A DNA stretch of 64,000 nucleotides from Chryseobacterium sp. JV274 (GTDB lineage: Bacteria > Bacteroidota > Bacteroidia > Flavobacteriales > Weeksellaceae), in the NCBI RefSeq assembly GCF_903969135.1, contig NZ_LR824569.1:124001-188000 (forward strand), given 5' to 3'. Positions within the stretch are counted from its first letter, which is position 1. Every line of letters begins with the position of its first letter. Below, piece after piece: positions 1 to 8,731 of the stretch. The translations under genes were made by a program, and so were the position numbers. Under the pieces are notes generated by a model. That model saw only the letters and a program-made list of their open reading frames with translations. It did not search any database and had not been told where the DNA came from.

Positions 1-417
1 GATCAAGCCCTTTACACCGGTAAGATATTTTACCACGCTGGCCACCTCTTCCTTTTGGTAATGCCATGGTAATTCCCCTTCTAAGGTTACCCATCCATCT
101 TCCACTTTTACCATTATTTTATCATCAGGAATAGAATAATTAGATCGTAATGCATCCAGTACTTCCTTGGCTATTTCAGCATCTGCCTTTTTCAATGAGC
201 TTGGAAATTTTACTTCAATATTTTCAACTAAAGCCTTAACACCAGCAACTTTTTTAGCAGCATTTTCGGCCTCAGCTTTTTTTGCATAGTTGTCAACTAC
301 GCCGGTAAGGGAAATCACACCGTCTTTTGCAATAACTCCAATTTCTGCTGCATGCAGTAATGGTTCCCATTTAATGGCATTTTGAACATCTCTTTGTAAT
401 TTTGCATTTGTTTTCAT
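1..417 (-). CDS. BON-domain protein (OsmY-like), 3' end outside window
   Basis: The first 139 residues are present and the gene runs off the left edge. Two BON repeats are visible, roughly residues 5-70 and 73-139, each with the family pattern of a Gly-rich strand followed by helices (for example DGVISLTGVVDN and EDGWVTLEGELPWH). BON domains are known to bind membranes or stabilise the envelope under stress. There is no signal peptide at this start. The leader is A-rich, as usual in Bacteroidota. The neighbouring transpeptidase, universal stress protein and heat-shock gene fit a general stress role. Start at 417 is the only good Met. Confidence 0.85.
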   Translation of the reverse strand, partial: MKTNAKLQRDVQNAIKWEPLLHAAEIGVIAKDGVISLTGVVDNYAKKAEAENAAKKVAGVKALVENIEVKFPSSLKKADAEIAKEVLDALRSNYSIPDDKIMVKVEDGWVTLEGELPWHYQKEEVASVVKYLTGVKGLI

Positions 418-819
418 TTCAATTTTTTTTTTTGATTAATAAATGTTTAAAGTTTGTTAATTGGAAGAATTTTATAATTGTATCAAATTCTTATATTATT
501 TTTTACTTAAAAGATTTTCTATTGTCTTATCACATGGTTTTCTTCAGATTCATGGTTATGCTTTATGTTAATTCATCCCAAAGGTCAGTAACCTGCATGA
601 GAAATAATATGACACGTATCACTGCGAAAAATGATGCTGATCAGTTCAACAATTCAATCTTTTAAGCGCATAAAATCTTAAATCGAATTTCTTATAATAA
701 GCGTTTGGAGAGCTTTGATAAAAAATAGATTAAAGTATAGTGATATCATTTTTTTTAGTGATGGCAGTCATTATTTGATAGTGTGGTAATTTGGAAATTT
801 GTGGTATAAACTTCATATT
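418..819. other. Intergenic region between divergent BON and L,D-transpeptidase genes
   Basis: About 400 bp of A/T-rich DNA that should hold two divergent promoters. An open frame across 402-665 has no family character and overlaps the BON start, so I do not call it a gene. No tRNA, hairpin terminator or clear TAnnTTTG element with a matching upstream box was recognised. Confidence 0.5.
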
Positions 820-2190
820 ATGAAAGCCTTTTTAACATTCACAATTATTTTTTGCTTTGCAATAATTACGCAAGCTCAGGATATAAAAACAGGGCAGGAG
901 ATTTCTTCTTTACTAAAAGACAATGGTACGCTCTCAAAACTGCATTATCCTCAATCGGTTGTTAGGTTTTATGCCGGAATTAATTCTGAATATGCGTGGA
1001 TTACCGCAGAAAAATCAGATCAGCCTGAAACTGCAATGTTACTCTTGGAGTATTCTTATCGATTTGGTCTGTCTTTGTCTGATTATCATTGGGATGCCAT
1101 TTCTCTTCAGAAATTAAGAAAGTTGCGGGATACTCCAGTCGAAGAGAATCAAAGGGAGAAAGCTGAGTTCGATATTCTGATGACGGATGCTCTTATCACT
1201 TTCATCAATAATATGCATTTAGGAAAATACAACCCTTTGTACAAATCATCATACATTGATTCCAATGATATTAATGGTTTTCGATCCGACGATATACTGC
1301 AGAATGCAAGACAGCAGACAGATTTTCTTAAGACAATCCTTGGAGTTCAGCCTAAAATAAAAGAATATACGGACTTCCAGAACTATTTAAATACACTGTA
1401 TGAAGAAGATGACTGTATAGCTCCGGAAAGTGAATCTGAAAAAATAATGATCAATATGGAGCGCCTACGATGGATTGATACGAATGATACTTCCTATATT
1501 CTGGTAAATATTCCTTCCTATACATTGAAACTTTATCATGGGGGTAATGTGTTTGATTTTAAAGTGATTATAGGAAAGCCAGCCACTAAAACACCAGTTT
1601 TGAGGAGCAGTATTAATTATTTTACAACAGCGCCTGACTGGAAGGTTCCTCAAAGTATTTTCATAAAAGAAATGCTGCCTAAAATCTTAAAAAGCCCTCA
1701 ATATTTAGAGGACCATCATTATTCAGTTTATGATAAAAATGGAAATCAAGTTGAAATAAGTTCATCAAAGCTAAAAGAGATCCGTCAAAACCCTTCCCGA
1801 TATAGTGTAAGACAGTCATCCGGTTGTGATAATGCATTGGGAGCGGTGGTTTTTAGATTTGAAAACTCTTATGGAATATACCTCCATGATACTTCTCAGA
1901 AACAATTATTCAATAAAGATGATAGAGCTTTGAGTCACGGGTGCATTCGTGTTGAAAATGCTAAAGAGCTCGCAGCTCTCCTATTAAAAGATGATGGCTC
2001 AGGAAGCAAGATTCCTGTTTTAGAAAGTGCAATGTCCGAGTATAAAAGAAAAGATTTTGTTCTAAAGCAGCCTGTTCCGATTATTATAACCTATCTGACC
2101 TGTCTTATAATAGATGGAAAGCCTGTATTATATAAAGATATTTACCATTTAGATGATTCATTAGAAAATATGTTTAACCAAAATAAATAA
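820..2190 (+). CDS. L,D-transpeptidase, YcbB/YkuD family, exported
   Basis: 456 residues from the Met at 820. An in-frame TTG at 799 would add seven residues in front of a good signal peptide (MKAFLTFTIIFCFAIITQAQ), so 820 is preferred. The family forms 3-3 cross-links in peptidoglycan or attaches proteins to it, acting in the periplasm. The C-terminal third carries the catalytic block with an upstream His (IYLHDTS) and SHGCIRV, in which Cys is the nucleophile. The N-terminal half is the helical region typical of long YcbB-type enzymes. The stop is 7 bp before the universal stress gene, so the two are probably cotranscribed; this links wall remodelling to the stress cluster. Confidence 0.88.
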   Translation: MKAFLTFTIIFCFAIITQAQDIKTGQEISSLLKDNGTLSKLHYPQSVVRFYAGINSEYAWITAEKSDQPETAMLLLEYSYRFGLSLSDYHWDAISLQKLRKLRDTPVEENQREKAEFDILMTDALITFINNMHLGKYNPLYKSSYIDSNDINGFRSDDILQNARQQTDFLKTILGVQPKIKEYTDFQNYLNTLYEEDDCIAPESESEKIMINMERLRWIDTNDTSYILVNIPSYTLKLYHGGNVFDFKVIIGKPATKTPVLRSSINYFTTAPDWKVPQSIFIKEMLPKILKSPQYLEDHHYSVYDKNGNQVEISSSKLKEIRQNPSRYSVRQSSGCDNALGAVVFRFENSYGIYLHDTSQKQLFNKDDRALSHGCIRVENAKELAALLLKDDGSGSKIPVLESAMSEYKRKDFVLKQPVPIIITYLTCLIIDGKPVLYKDIYHLDDSLENMFNQNK

Positions 2191-2197
2191 TCAGATT

Positions 2198-3073
2198 ATG
2201 AGAACGATTTTAGTCGCTACAGACTATTCAAAGCCAGCGCGAAATGCTGCCTTTTATGCTCTGCATTTAGCCAATGCCCTGAAGGCCAACATCGATTTAT
2301 GCCATGCCTTTGGGTTACCGATTGTAAGTCCAATGCTTGGGCAGACCGCGTGGTCTGTATATGAATATCCAGATTTATATGAAGAAAATACAAAAGAGCT
2401 TAAAAAGTTGGCAAAGGTATTGGAAGACAGAGAAAAAGTTGTATGGGGAGATGAAGCTTTCCCATTTCATCCTTCAATACATTATGGAAGTGAAGGAGGC
2501 GATGCAGTTCATGTGATTAATAATATGGCAGCCGAGAAAAAACCGCTTCTTATCGTCATGGGTATGCAAGGAGCAGGGATGCTTACCCGTTTTGTTTTCG
2601 GAAGCAACAGTATACAGATGATTGAAAACACAAAGTATCCGCTTCTTTTAGTTCCCTTAAAACATAAATATAATGGGCTTAAGAAGATTGCTTTCGCTAC
2701 AGATCTGAATAAAAAAGACATAAAAATAGCCCAATTATTAATTGAATTTGCCAAATACTTTGATGCTGAGCTTTTAATTACCCATATTATTCAGAGTGAT
2801 AATGATGTGATCCAGGATGTTGATTATGAACATAAGAAAGAGACATTTCTAAAGGACCTGAATGGTAAAATTTGCTATAACTGTATATATAGTGAAAATA
2901 TAGATTATGGTTTGGACATATTAAAATACAAAGACATCGATATGTTAGTGATGGGCCATCATGACAAAAGTTTTTTCAAAAGACTATTTTTGGGAAGCCA
3001 TGCCGCAAGACAGGCTGTAGAATTGGAAATTCCACTATTAACGATTCCTGAAAATGGTCATGTTCATTTTTGA
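2198..3073 (+). CDS. Universal stress protein, two UspA domains
   Basis: 291 residues forming two Usp domains in tandem, about 1-145 and 155-285. The first shows an ATP-binding type loop (GMQGAGMLTRFVFGSNS); the second a shorter equivalent (GHHDKSFFKRLFLGSHA). Usp proteins are cytosolic, induced by starvation, oxygen limitation or stress, and their biochemical role is usually unknown. The gene directly follows the L,D-transpeptidase. A 131-bp gap separates it from the histidine kinase, so transcription of the kinase may be separate. Confidence 0.9.
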   Translation: MRTILVATDYSKPARNAAFYALHLANALKANIDLCHAFGLPIVSPMLGQTAWSVYEYPDLYEENTKELKKLAKVLEDREKVVWGDEAFPFHPSIHYGSEGGDAVHVINNMAAEKKPLLIVMGMQGAGMLTRFVFGSNSIQMIENTKYPLLLVPLKHKYNGLKKIAFATDLNKKDIKIAQLLIEFAKYFDAELLITHIIQSDNDVIQDVDYEHKKETFLKDLNGKICYNCIYSENIDYGLDILKYKDIDMLVMGHHDKSFFKRLFLGSHAARQAVELEIPLLTIPENGHVHF

Positions 3074-3204
3074 ATATTTGAATTAATTAGTAAATATGGT
3101 TGTTAATAATAAAGATTATATTGAATACATAAACATTTTCATAGATCATACATGTTCATTATGCTAAAATATATAACTTTATATGGCTGCATAAAACGAT
3201 AACT

Positions 3205-4392
3205 ATGGAAAGTGCCAAACTGTTACAAGCCATTATTGAAACGGCGATTGACGGTATTATAACCATTGATGACAGGGGGAGAATAGAAAGCCTGAATCCT
3301 TCTGCACTAAAAATATTTGGCTACAAAGAACAAGAATTAATCGGGAAAAATATCTCAGTCTTAATGCCGGAACCAGACAGGAGCCGGCATGATGGTTATC
3401 TACTCAATTATCAGACTACCGGCGAAAAAAAAATCATCGGAAAAGGAAGAGAAGTAAAGGGTTTAAGAAAAGATGGTACACAATTTCCATTCAGGCTTGC
3501 AGTGAGTGAAGTTCAATTTCAGGAAAGAATTATTTACACAGGATTTATCCATGATCTTTCCAAAGAAAAAGAAGCGGAAGAATTTCTTAAAAATTATACG
3601 TTGGAGCTGGAAGAACTAGTCGAAAACCGTACAAAATCGCTGAAAAAAATGCTTCATGAGCTGGAAGAGGCGAAGGAAGAAGCTAATGTATCCTTGGAAA
3701 AAGAAAAAGAACTGAACCGTATGAAAAGCCGTTTCGTATCAATGGCATCTCATGAATTTCGCACACCTTTAAGCTCTATGCAGCTGTCTGTTATTTTGAT
3801 AGAGAAATACCTTCAGGTTTCGGACAGTCTTCAGATTGTAAAGCACCTTCATAAAATAAAGACCGCTATTGGGAGTTTGAACGGCATTCTCAATGATTTT
3901 CTTTCATTGGAAAAGCTGGAAGCAGGGATGGTACATCCCAATCACTGTCTATTTGATGTCATCAGGTTTTCAGAAGAACTAACGGAAGAAATGCAGCTTA
4001 TCACGAAAGAAGATCAAATTATAATTTACCAGCACACAGGATCAGAAAGTGAAATCAATTTAGATCAAAATTTATTGAAGAATTGTCTGATGAACCTGAT
4101 GAGTAATGCTATAAAATATTCCGGAGAACACACCCTGATTGAGTTTTCCACAGAAATAAAAGAAAATCAATATGTATTTTCGGTAAAGGACAATGGAATA
4201 GGAATACCTGAAGATGATCATTCTGCTCTTTTCCAGCCATTTTTCCGCGCTCATAATACAGGAAACATACCCGGAACGGGCTTAGGTCTCAATATTGTAC
4301 AGCGCTATGTCAGTCTTATGGATGGAAAGATATATTTCGAAAGCACATTCGGTAAAGGAACTGAGTTTACTTTATCATTTCCTAAAAATTGA
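3205..4392 (+). CDS. PAS-domain sensor histidine kinase with FixL-like PAS residues
   Basis: 395 residues with no membrane segment, so a cytosolic sensor. A PAS domain spans about 5-125, a coiled coil 125-170, HisKA with phospho-acceptor H183 in SHEFRTPLS, and an HATPase_c domain with N, G1 and G2 boxes (NLMSNAIKYS, DNGIGIPED, GTGLGLNIV). In the PAS domain the stretch RSRHDGYL (H62) and GKGREVKG (R82) align by eye with the proximal haem His and the distal Arg of rhizobial FixL. This suggests, but does not prove, haem-based oxygen sensing, because many haem-free PAS domains share this wording. The partner is almost certainly the response regulator 24 bp downstream. Confidence 0.9.
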   Translation: MESAKLLQAIIETAIDGIITIDDRGRIESLNPSALKIFGYKEQELIGKNISVLMPEPDRSRHDGYLLNYQTTGEKKIIGKGREVKGLRKDGTQFPFRLAVSEVQFQERIIYTGFIHDLSKEKEAEEFLKNYTLELEELVENRTKSLKKMLHELEEAKEEANVSLEKEKELNRMKSRFVSMASHEFRTPLSSMQLSVILIEKYLQVSDSLQIVKHLHKIKTAIGSLNGILNDFLSLEKLEAGMVHPNHCLFDVIRFSEELTEEMQLITKEDQIIIYQHTGSESEINLDQNLLKNCLMNLMSNAIKYSGEHTLIEFSTEIKENQYVFSVKDNGIGIPEDDHSALFQPFFRAHNTGNIPGTGLGLNIVQRYVSLMDGKIYFESTFGKGTEFTLSFPKN

Positions 4393-4416
4393 TAATAATA
4401 TTCCAATTAAGTTGAG

Positions 4417-5469
4417 ATGGAAAAAATACAGATACTGATTATAGAGGATAATGAGGACATTCGTGAAAGTACTTCTGAGATCCTTGAACTTGCCAATTAT
4501 CAAGTATACCAAGCTTCTAATGGTAAACAGGGCATAGATCTGGCCATAAAACATATTCCGGATATCATACTCTGTGATATCATGATGCCGGAGCTTGACG
4601 GCTATGGTGTGCTGCACCTTCTGAATAAAAGAGAAGATACTGCACTTATTCCTTTTATTTTTATAACGGCAAAAGCAGACAGGATTGAAATAAGGAAAGG
4701 CATAGAAATGGGGGCGGATGATTATCTTACAAAACCTTATGATGATATAGAACTTCTGAATGCCATTGAATGCCGTCTGAAAAAAAGGGAACGACAGAGA
4801 AATATTTACAGTTCCAATCTTACTCAAATTACCAATTTATTTCAGGCATCACACGGACTTGAAGAATTGCAAAAAGCTTTTAATGAAAGGAAAATTAAGT
4901 CTTACAAAAAAAAGCAGGTGATATATTATGAAGGAGATGCGGCAAGTACAGTGTATTTAATGATATCAGGTTCTGTAAAAACAACAAAAATGACAGAAGA
5001 TGGAAAGGAATTTATGACTGGTGTATATGGAGCCGAAGATTATTTTGGCATTACCTCATTATTTGCCGGAAAGGAATACAAAGAAACTGCGGAAGTTCTG
5101 GAAGAAGCCACTCTATGCTCAGTTCCCAGAGAGGTTATCGACCAATTGTTTTACAAATATCCTGATGTAGCAGAAAAATTTATTAAAATTCTTGCCGGAA
5201 ATGTTATCAGTCATGAGGAGCAGCTATTACAGCTTGCCTATTTTTCAGTAAGAAAAAGAATGGCAGAAGTCTTACTTAAACTTCACACAAAACATCCTCA
5301 GACTGAAAATTTTGAAATTTCAAGAGAAAACCTTGCTTCTATGGCAGGAATGGCTATTGAAACAGTAAGCAGAATTCTCAGTGATTTTAAAGAGGAAAAT
5401 TTAATAGACAGAAATGCTGGCAGGATTACAATACTGGACGTTTCACGTCTTCAAAAATTGAAAAACTAA
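4417..5469 (+). CDS. Response regulator with CRP/FNR-type output (receiver + cNMP-binding fold + HTH)
   Basis: 350 residues. Receiver domain 1-120 has the acidic pocket (IIEDNED), phospho-acceptor D54 in CDIMMPELDGYG and the conserved Lys (LTKPYDD, K106). A linker leads to a cyclic-nucleotide-binding fold at about 150-265 (KKQVIYYEGDAASTVYLMISG) and a Crp-type winged HTH at about 270-345 (ISRENLASMAGMAIETVSRI). No FNR Cys cluster is visible. The usual CRP family member lacks a receiver, so this is a fused architecture that would let the upstream PAS kinase drive an FNR/FixK-like output in one protein. Targets are unknown; the adjacent stress genes are the obvious candidates. Confidence 0.9.
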   Translation: MEKIQILIIEDNEDIRESTSEILELANYQVYQASNGKQGIDLAIKHIPDIILCDIMMPELDGYGVLHLLNKREDTALIPFIFITAKADRIEIRKGIEMGADDYLTKPYDDIELLNAIECRLKKRERQRNIYSSNLTQITNLFQASHGLEELQKAFNERKIKSYKKKQVIYYEGDAASTVYLMISGSVKTTKMTEDGKEFMTGVYGAEDYFGITSLFAGKEYKETAEVLEEATLCSVPREVIDQLFYKYPDVAEKFIKILAGNVISHEEQLLQLAYFSVRKRMAEVLLKLHTKHPQTENFEISRENLASMAGMAIETVSRILSDFKEENLIDRNAGRITILDVSRLQKLKN

Positions 5470-5548
5470 TATCTGTCACTTTTTATAATGATTTCATACA
5501 TTGAATAGTTCTGTTGGGTTCTATACATTTGATTATTCAAAAGACATT

Positions 5549-5929
5549 ATGAAAGTGATAGTTTATAATATAAATCAGGAAGAAAAGGAACTACTTGCGC
5601 TGGCTAATCGTAAGATACACAAGATTACCATCATAACAGATCCTTTGGATGAAAATACAGTTCATTTTGCAGAGGCAAAAGATGCTGTCATTATCATCAA
5701 TCAGGAAAATCAACTTTCACATAGTTTTATCCTGAAACTTATTTCATTGGGAATACCATACCTCATTTTAAAATCACTGGAAGAGTTTTTTATTGATTTA
5801 CCAATTATTAAAAATTCCGCAATACAATACAAAATTATTAAATGCTCAGATCCGAAAGTGGCCGCTTCCTTAATTATTGAAACCTTAGATAATTGGGGAA
5901 ATAGTGACCAGGATCATTTGAAACCCTAA
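5549..5929 (+). CDS. Conserved-looking hypothetical protein, 126 aa
   Basis: Open from a TTG at 5501, but the Met at 5549 (MKVIVYNINQEEKE) is the natural start. No domain is recognised. The protein looks like a small soluble alpha/beta protein with alternating hydrophobic strands (KITIIT, DAVIIIN, IPYLIL) and no signal peptide or membrane helix. It may be a nucleotide-binding-like or degenerate receiver-like fold, but that is guesswork. It sits between the response regulator and the heat-shock gene in the same direction and probably belongs to the same stress cluster. Confidence 0.6.
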   Translation: MKVIVYNINQEEKELLALANRKIHKITIITDPLDENTVHFAEAKDAVIIINQENQLSHSFILKLISLGIPYLILKSLEEFFIDLPIIKNSAIQYKIIKCSDPKVAASLIIETLDNWGNSDQDHLKP

Positions 5930-5961
5930 CTGAAATCATGGTCGGAATGCTGTTCCCATAA

Positions 5962-5969
5962 TACCTTTG
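5962..5969 (+). promoter_or_regulatory. Possible -7 element (TACCTTTG) of the small heat-shock gene
   Basis: Matches the Bacteroidota -7 consensus TAnnTTTG, 26 bp before the start of the Hsp20 gene. No TTG box lies 17-23 bp upstream, so an activator such as the CRP-type regulator nearby may be needed. Position and match are seen; function is inferred. Confidence 0.4.
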
Positions 5970-5995
5970 GAGTATTAATCTAAAATAATTTTATT

Positions 5996-6415
5996 ATGAA
6001 AACTTTAGAAAAAACCACTCAATCTCCAATGGCTCGTGTAATAGAAGATTTCTGGAATAAGGACGGATTTTTAGATGAATCAATGAAAATGGAACCTACC
6101 ATTAATATCATTGACAGAAATGGTGTCTATAAAGTCAGAGTATCAGCTCCGGGCTTTAAGAAAAAAGATTTTAAGGTAGCAGTGGAAGACGGATCGCTAA
6201 TTATCAGCGCTGAAAAGAGGATAGAGAAAAAAGAAGAAAAGGAAAATTTTGTAAGAAAAGAGTTTTCTGCTTCCTCATTTTCCCGCAGTTTCCGTCTCCC
6301 GGAAAACATCACCTTGGGACATATAAAAGCCAATTATAAAAACGGGCTGTTAAATATTACGATCAGTAAAACTAATCTGGATAAAAGGGAAGTAAAAGAG
6401 ATTAAAATACGTTGA
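5996..6415 (+). CDS. Small heat-shock protein, Hsp20/alpha-crystallin family
   Basis: 139 residues, the usual size of a bacterial Hsp20. The alpha-crystallin domain spans about residues 32-130, ending with the diagnostic Ala-x-x-x-n-Gly-Leu motif (ANYKNGLLNITIS). These ATP-independent holdases bind unfolding proteins in the cytosol. A TAnnTTTG element is just upstream. It lies between the two-component/CRP genes and the beta-CASP hydrolase, all on the plus strand, consistent with a shared stress regulon. Confidence 0.93.
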   Translation: MKTLEKTTQSPMARVIEDFWNKDGFLDESMKMEPTINIIDRNGVYKVRVSAPGFKKKDFKVAVEDGSLIISAEKRIEKKEEKENFVRKEFSASSFSRSFRLPENITLGHIKANYKNGLLNITISKTNLDKREVKEIKIR

Positions 6416-6495
6416 TTTTTTTCACTATTAATTCATAAAGCCTGTTATTCATTTGAAAATTTACTCCTTTATCGTTTGATCAAAATTATTTTCAG

Positions 6496-7893
6496 ATGAG
6501 CAGCAGGTTTAATAAAAATAAAGAGATGAATACTATGATTATAAAATCCCTTGGAGGAGCGGGGACCGTTACCGGATCCAAGCACTTACTAAAAACCTCG
6601 GAGCTTACCATATTAATTGATTGTGGGTTATTTCAAGGGGTAAAAGCACTTCGTGAACAAAACTGGGAATCTTTAAGTATTGATTTAGCAGAAATCGATC
6701 TTGTTATTCTTACCCACGCCCATCTGGATCATTGCGGATATATTCCCCTTCTTGTAAAAAATGGGTTTAAAGGTAAAATTTATATGACTGAACCTACGAG
6801 GGAACTGACCAAATTAATCTTACTTGACAGTGCAAAATTACAGGAAGAGGATGCAGAAAAAGCGAACTATCATCATTATACAAAACATAACCCTGCCAAA
6901 CCCTTATACACGATAAATGATACTGAAAAATCTTTTAAACAATTTTTTACTGTTAAAGAAAATACCAGCATACAGTTAAGTGATCACATACAATGCAGAT
7001 TCAAGTCCTGTGGTCATATCATTGGAGCTTGTTCAGTAGAAATTGTATACTTTGATAAAACCATTATTTTTTCAGGAGATATAGGGCGTAGCCACAGTGC
7101 TATTCTCGCTCCACCTGATTTTTTTACTAAAGCTGATTTTTTAGTGATGGAATCAACTTACGGAGACAGGCTTCATGACAGTACTGATTTGTATGATAGT
7201 TTGGCGCATTGGATCAACCATACTGTTAAAAACCATGGCAATGTAATTATTCCAAGTTTTGCTGTTGGCAGAGCGCAGGAGCTTATTTATATACTTTATC
7301 GGCTTAAGGAACAAAACAGAATACCTCATAACCTTCCAATAATAATGGATAGCCCTATGGCAGCTTCAGCTACTGATATTATGGTTGAATATGCTGAATA
7401 TACTACTATAAATAAAGAAAAATGGCAGGAAATTATTGAGCATGTCAATATTAATAGAGAATATGCAAATACTGCGGAAATTATTCAGGATAAGCAAAGT
7501 AAAATAATTATTGCAGGAAGTGGTATGTTGACGGGAGGACGTGTGCTTGAATATTTAAAGCATGATATAGGAAATAGCCGGAATACAGTGTTGATTGTTG
7601 GATTTCAGGCAGAAGGTACTCGCGGAAGAGCATTGCTTAACGAATCTCATGAGTTAAAAATTCACGGAAAATATTATCCGGTAAAAGCAAAAATAGTAGA
7701 ATTAACAGGGTTATCCGCCCATGCTGATCAATCTGAACTGATAGAATGGATAAGAAAATATAATAATCCTCCCCGACAAATCATGCTGGTACATGGTGAA
7801 CCCTCTGCATTGGAGGCATTACGGGTTAAAATTCAGACAGATTTAAAAATACCTGTTAAAATTTTAATAAAAGATATGGAAGTGGTTTGCTAA
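6496..7893 (+). CDS. Beta-CASP metallo-beta-lactamase fold hydrolase (RNA-processing exonuclease type)
   Basis: 465 residues from 6496; Met codons at 6526 and 6535 are closer to the conserved start (MIIKSLGGAGTVTGSKHL) and may be the true start. The metal motif HAHLDHCGY is followed by the downstream His and Asp ligands (CGHIIGACSVE, FSGDIGR). The beta-CASP insert and the C-terminal RMMBL-like region (GSGMLTGGR, GLSAHADQ) are all present. The family includes CPSF-73/RNase J-like nucleases that act on RNA. Bacterial members of this length frequently sit beside Usp, Hsp20 and FNR-type genes, as here. Substrate unknown. Confidence 0.9.
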   Translation: MSSRFNKNKEMNTMIIKSLGGAGTVTGSKHLLKTSELTILIDCGLFQGVKALREQNWESLSIDLAEIDLVILTHAHLDHCGYIPLLVKNGFKGKIYMTEPTRELTKLILLDSAKLQEEDAEKANYHHYTKHNPAKPLYTINDTEKSFKQFFTVKENTSIQLSDHIQCRFKSCGHIIGACSVEIVYFDKTIIFSGDIGRSHSAILAPPDFFTKADFLVMESTYGDRLHDSTDLYDSLAHWINHTVKNHGNVIIPSFAVGRAQELIYILYRLKEQNRIPHNLPIIMDSPMAASATDIMVEYAEYTTINKEKWQEIIEHVNINREYANTAEIIQDKQSKIIIAGSGMLTGGRVLEYLKHDIGNSRNTVLIVGFQAEGTRGRALLNESHELKIHGKYYPVKAKIVELTGLSAHADQSELIEWIRKYNNPPRQIMLVHGEPSALEALRVKIQTDLKIPVKILIKDMEVVC

Positions 7894-7918
7894 GATAGGG
7901 ACGATATCGTTAATTGAT

Positions 7919-8430
7919 TTAAAAATAAGTGAAATAAAGTGCAGATGTATGAAAAAGATAACCATTGTTAACAGATTTAGTGGCAACCGGATTATCAAAA
8001 TCAGTGTTGATATTGTAATACTGAAAGTCCAATGTTGCTCCCAATATCCATCACTGCTTACGGAGAAAGTTATAATTAGTACTGGCCTTAATTTGACTAA
8101 AACTGGCTAGTTGCTATTAGGAAGAATTTCGCTAGGGTATAATTGGTTGTTAATGCAGTTGCGAATTCTACGTTAAAAGACCTTGCAAGGGCAAATTTAC
8201 TTGAGGCATAAGCAATAGTTTTCTGATGAATACTGTATAATAATATACTAAGCAGAGGAAAACCATTTTATTTTTGAATACATATTAACGGATGTTTGGG
8301 TCATAAATACCTGCTTTATAGAATCGCCCGTTCTTTTTTTAATATCCTCTATTTTATTTTGGCCCCTCGCAACATTCGTAATTGTTAATAACAACAGAAT
8401 TGTGCTGTATATGAGCAGTTTTTTTTTCAT
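7919..8430 (-). pseudogene. Decayed exported outer-membrane beta-barrel protein
   Basis: The N-terminus is a clean signal peptide (MKKKLLIYSTILLLLTITNV, then ARGQ) ending in a stop after 60 codons. Further on, different frames give barrel-like amphipathic strands: SKFALARSFNVEFATALTTN, then in another frame QLASFSQIKASTNYNFLRKQ, an in-frame TGA, and WILGATLDFQYYNINTDF, finishing with SALYFTYF and TAA at 7919. A C-terminal Phe after alternating aromatic residues is the signature of outer-membrane barrels. At least two frame shifts and one nonsense codon are needed to restore one frame, and the product would still be short. Family not identified. Confidence 0.6.
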
Positions 8431-8731
8431 AGTAATGATGAAGTGTTATCCTTTTTTATTATTTTTCTCCTGTGTCCAGCTATTGGTGTTTTAAACTTTT
8501 TATTCTAAAGGCTCACATTCATAACCTTAAGTCTAAAGAAGTACGGTTATGTCAATAGCGGATATAGATTCTCTCTAATATATAGTATCCAGCCGCAATC
8601 GTTTAGGTCAAAATTTAGGCGAAGTCTTGGATATAAACTGGTATCAATTTCTGTAGATGATTCCTGTCTTCTACATTTTGAATGTTAGTTTTAGATAAAA
8701 TTACATTTTGCATTTTCATTTCAGTAGCTAT
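8431..8731. other. Intergenic stretch with a possible coding remnant
   Basis: On the minus strand, about 8555-8680 reads open as a peptide containing YPRLRLNFDLNDCGWILYIR and then a stop, without a start. It could be another fragment of a lost gene. No terminator, tRNA or repeat was seen. Confidence 0.3.

Noticed and set aside
402..665. Plus-strand 87-aa open frame at the left edge
   Set aside because: It overlaps the BON gene start on the other strand, has a Phe/Tyr-rich sequence typical of A/T-rich non-coding DNA, and shows no family features.
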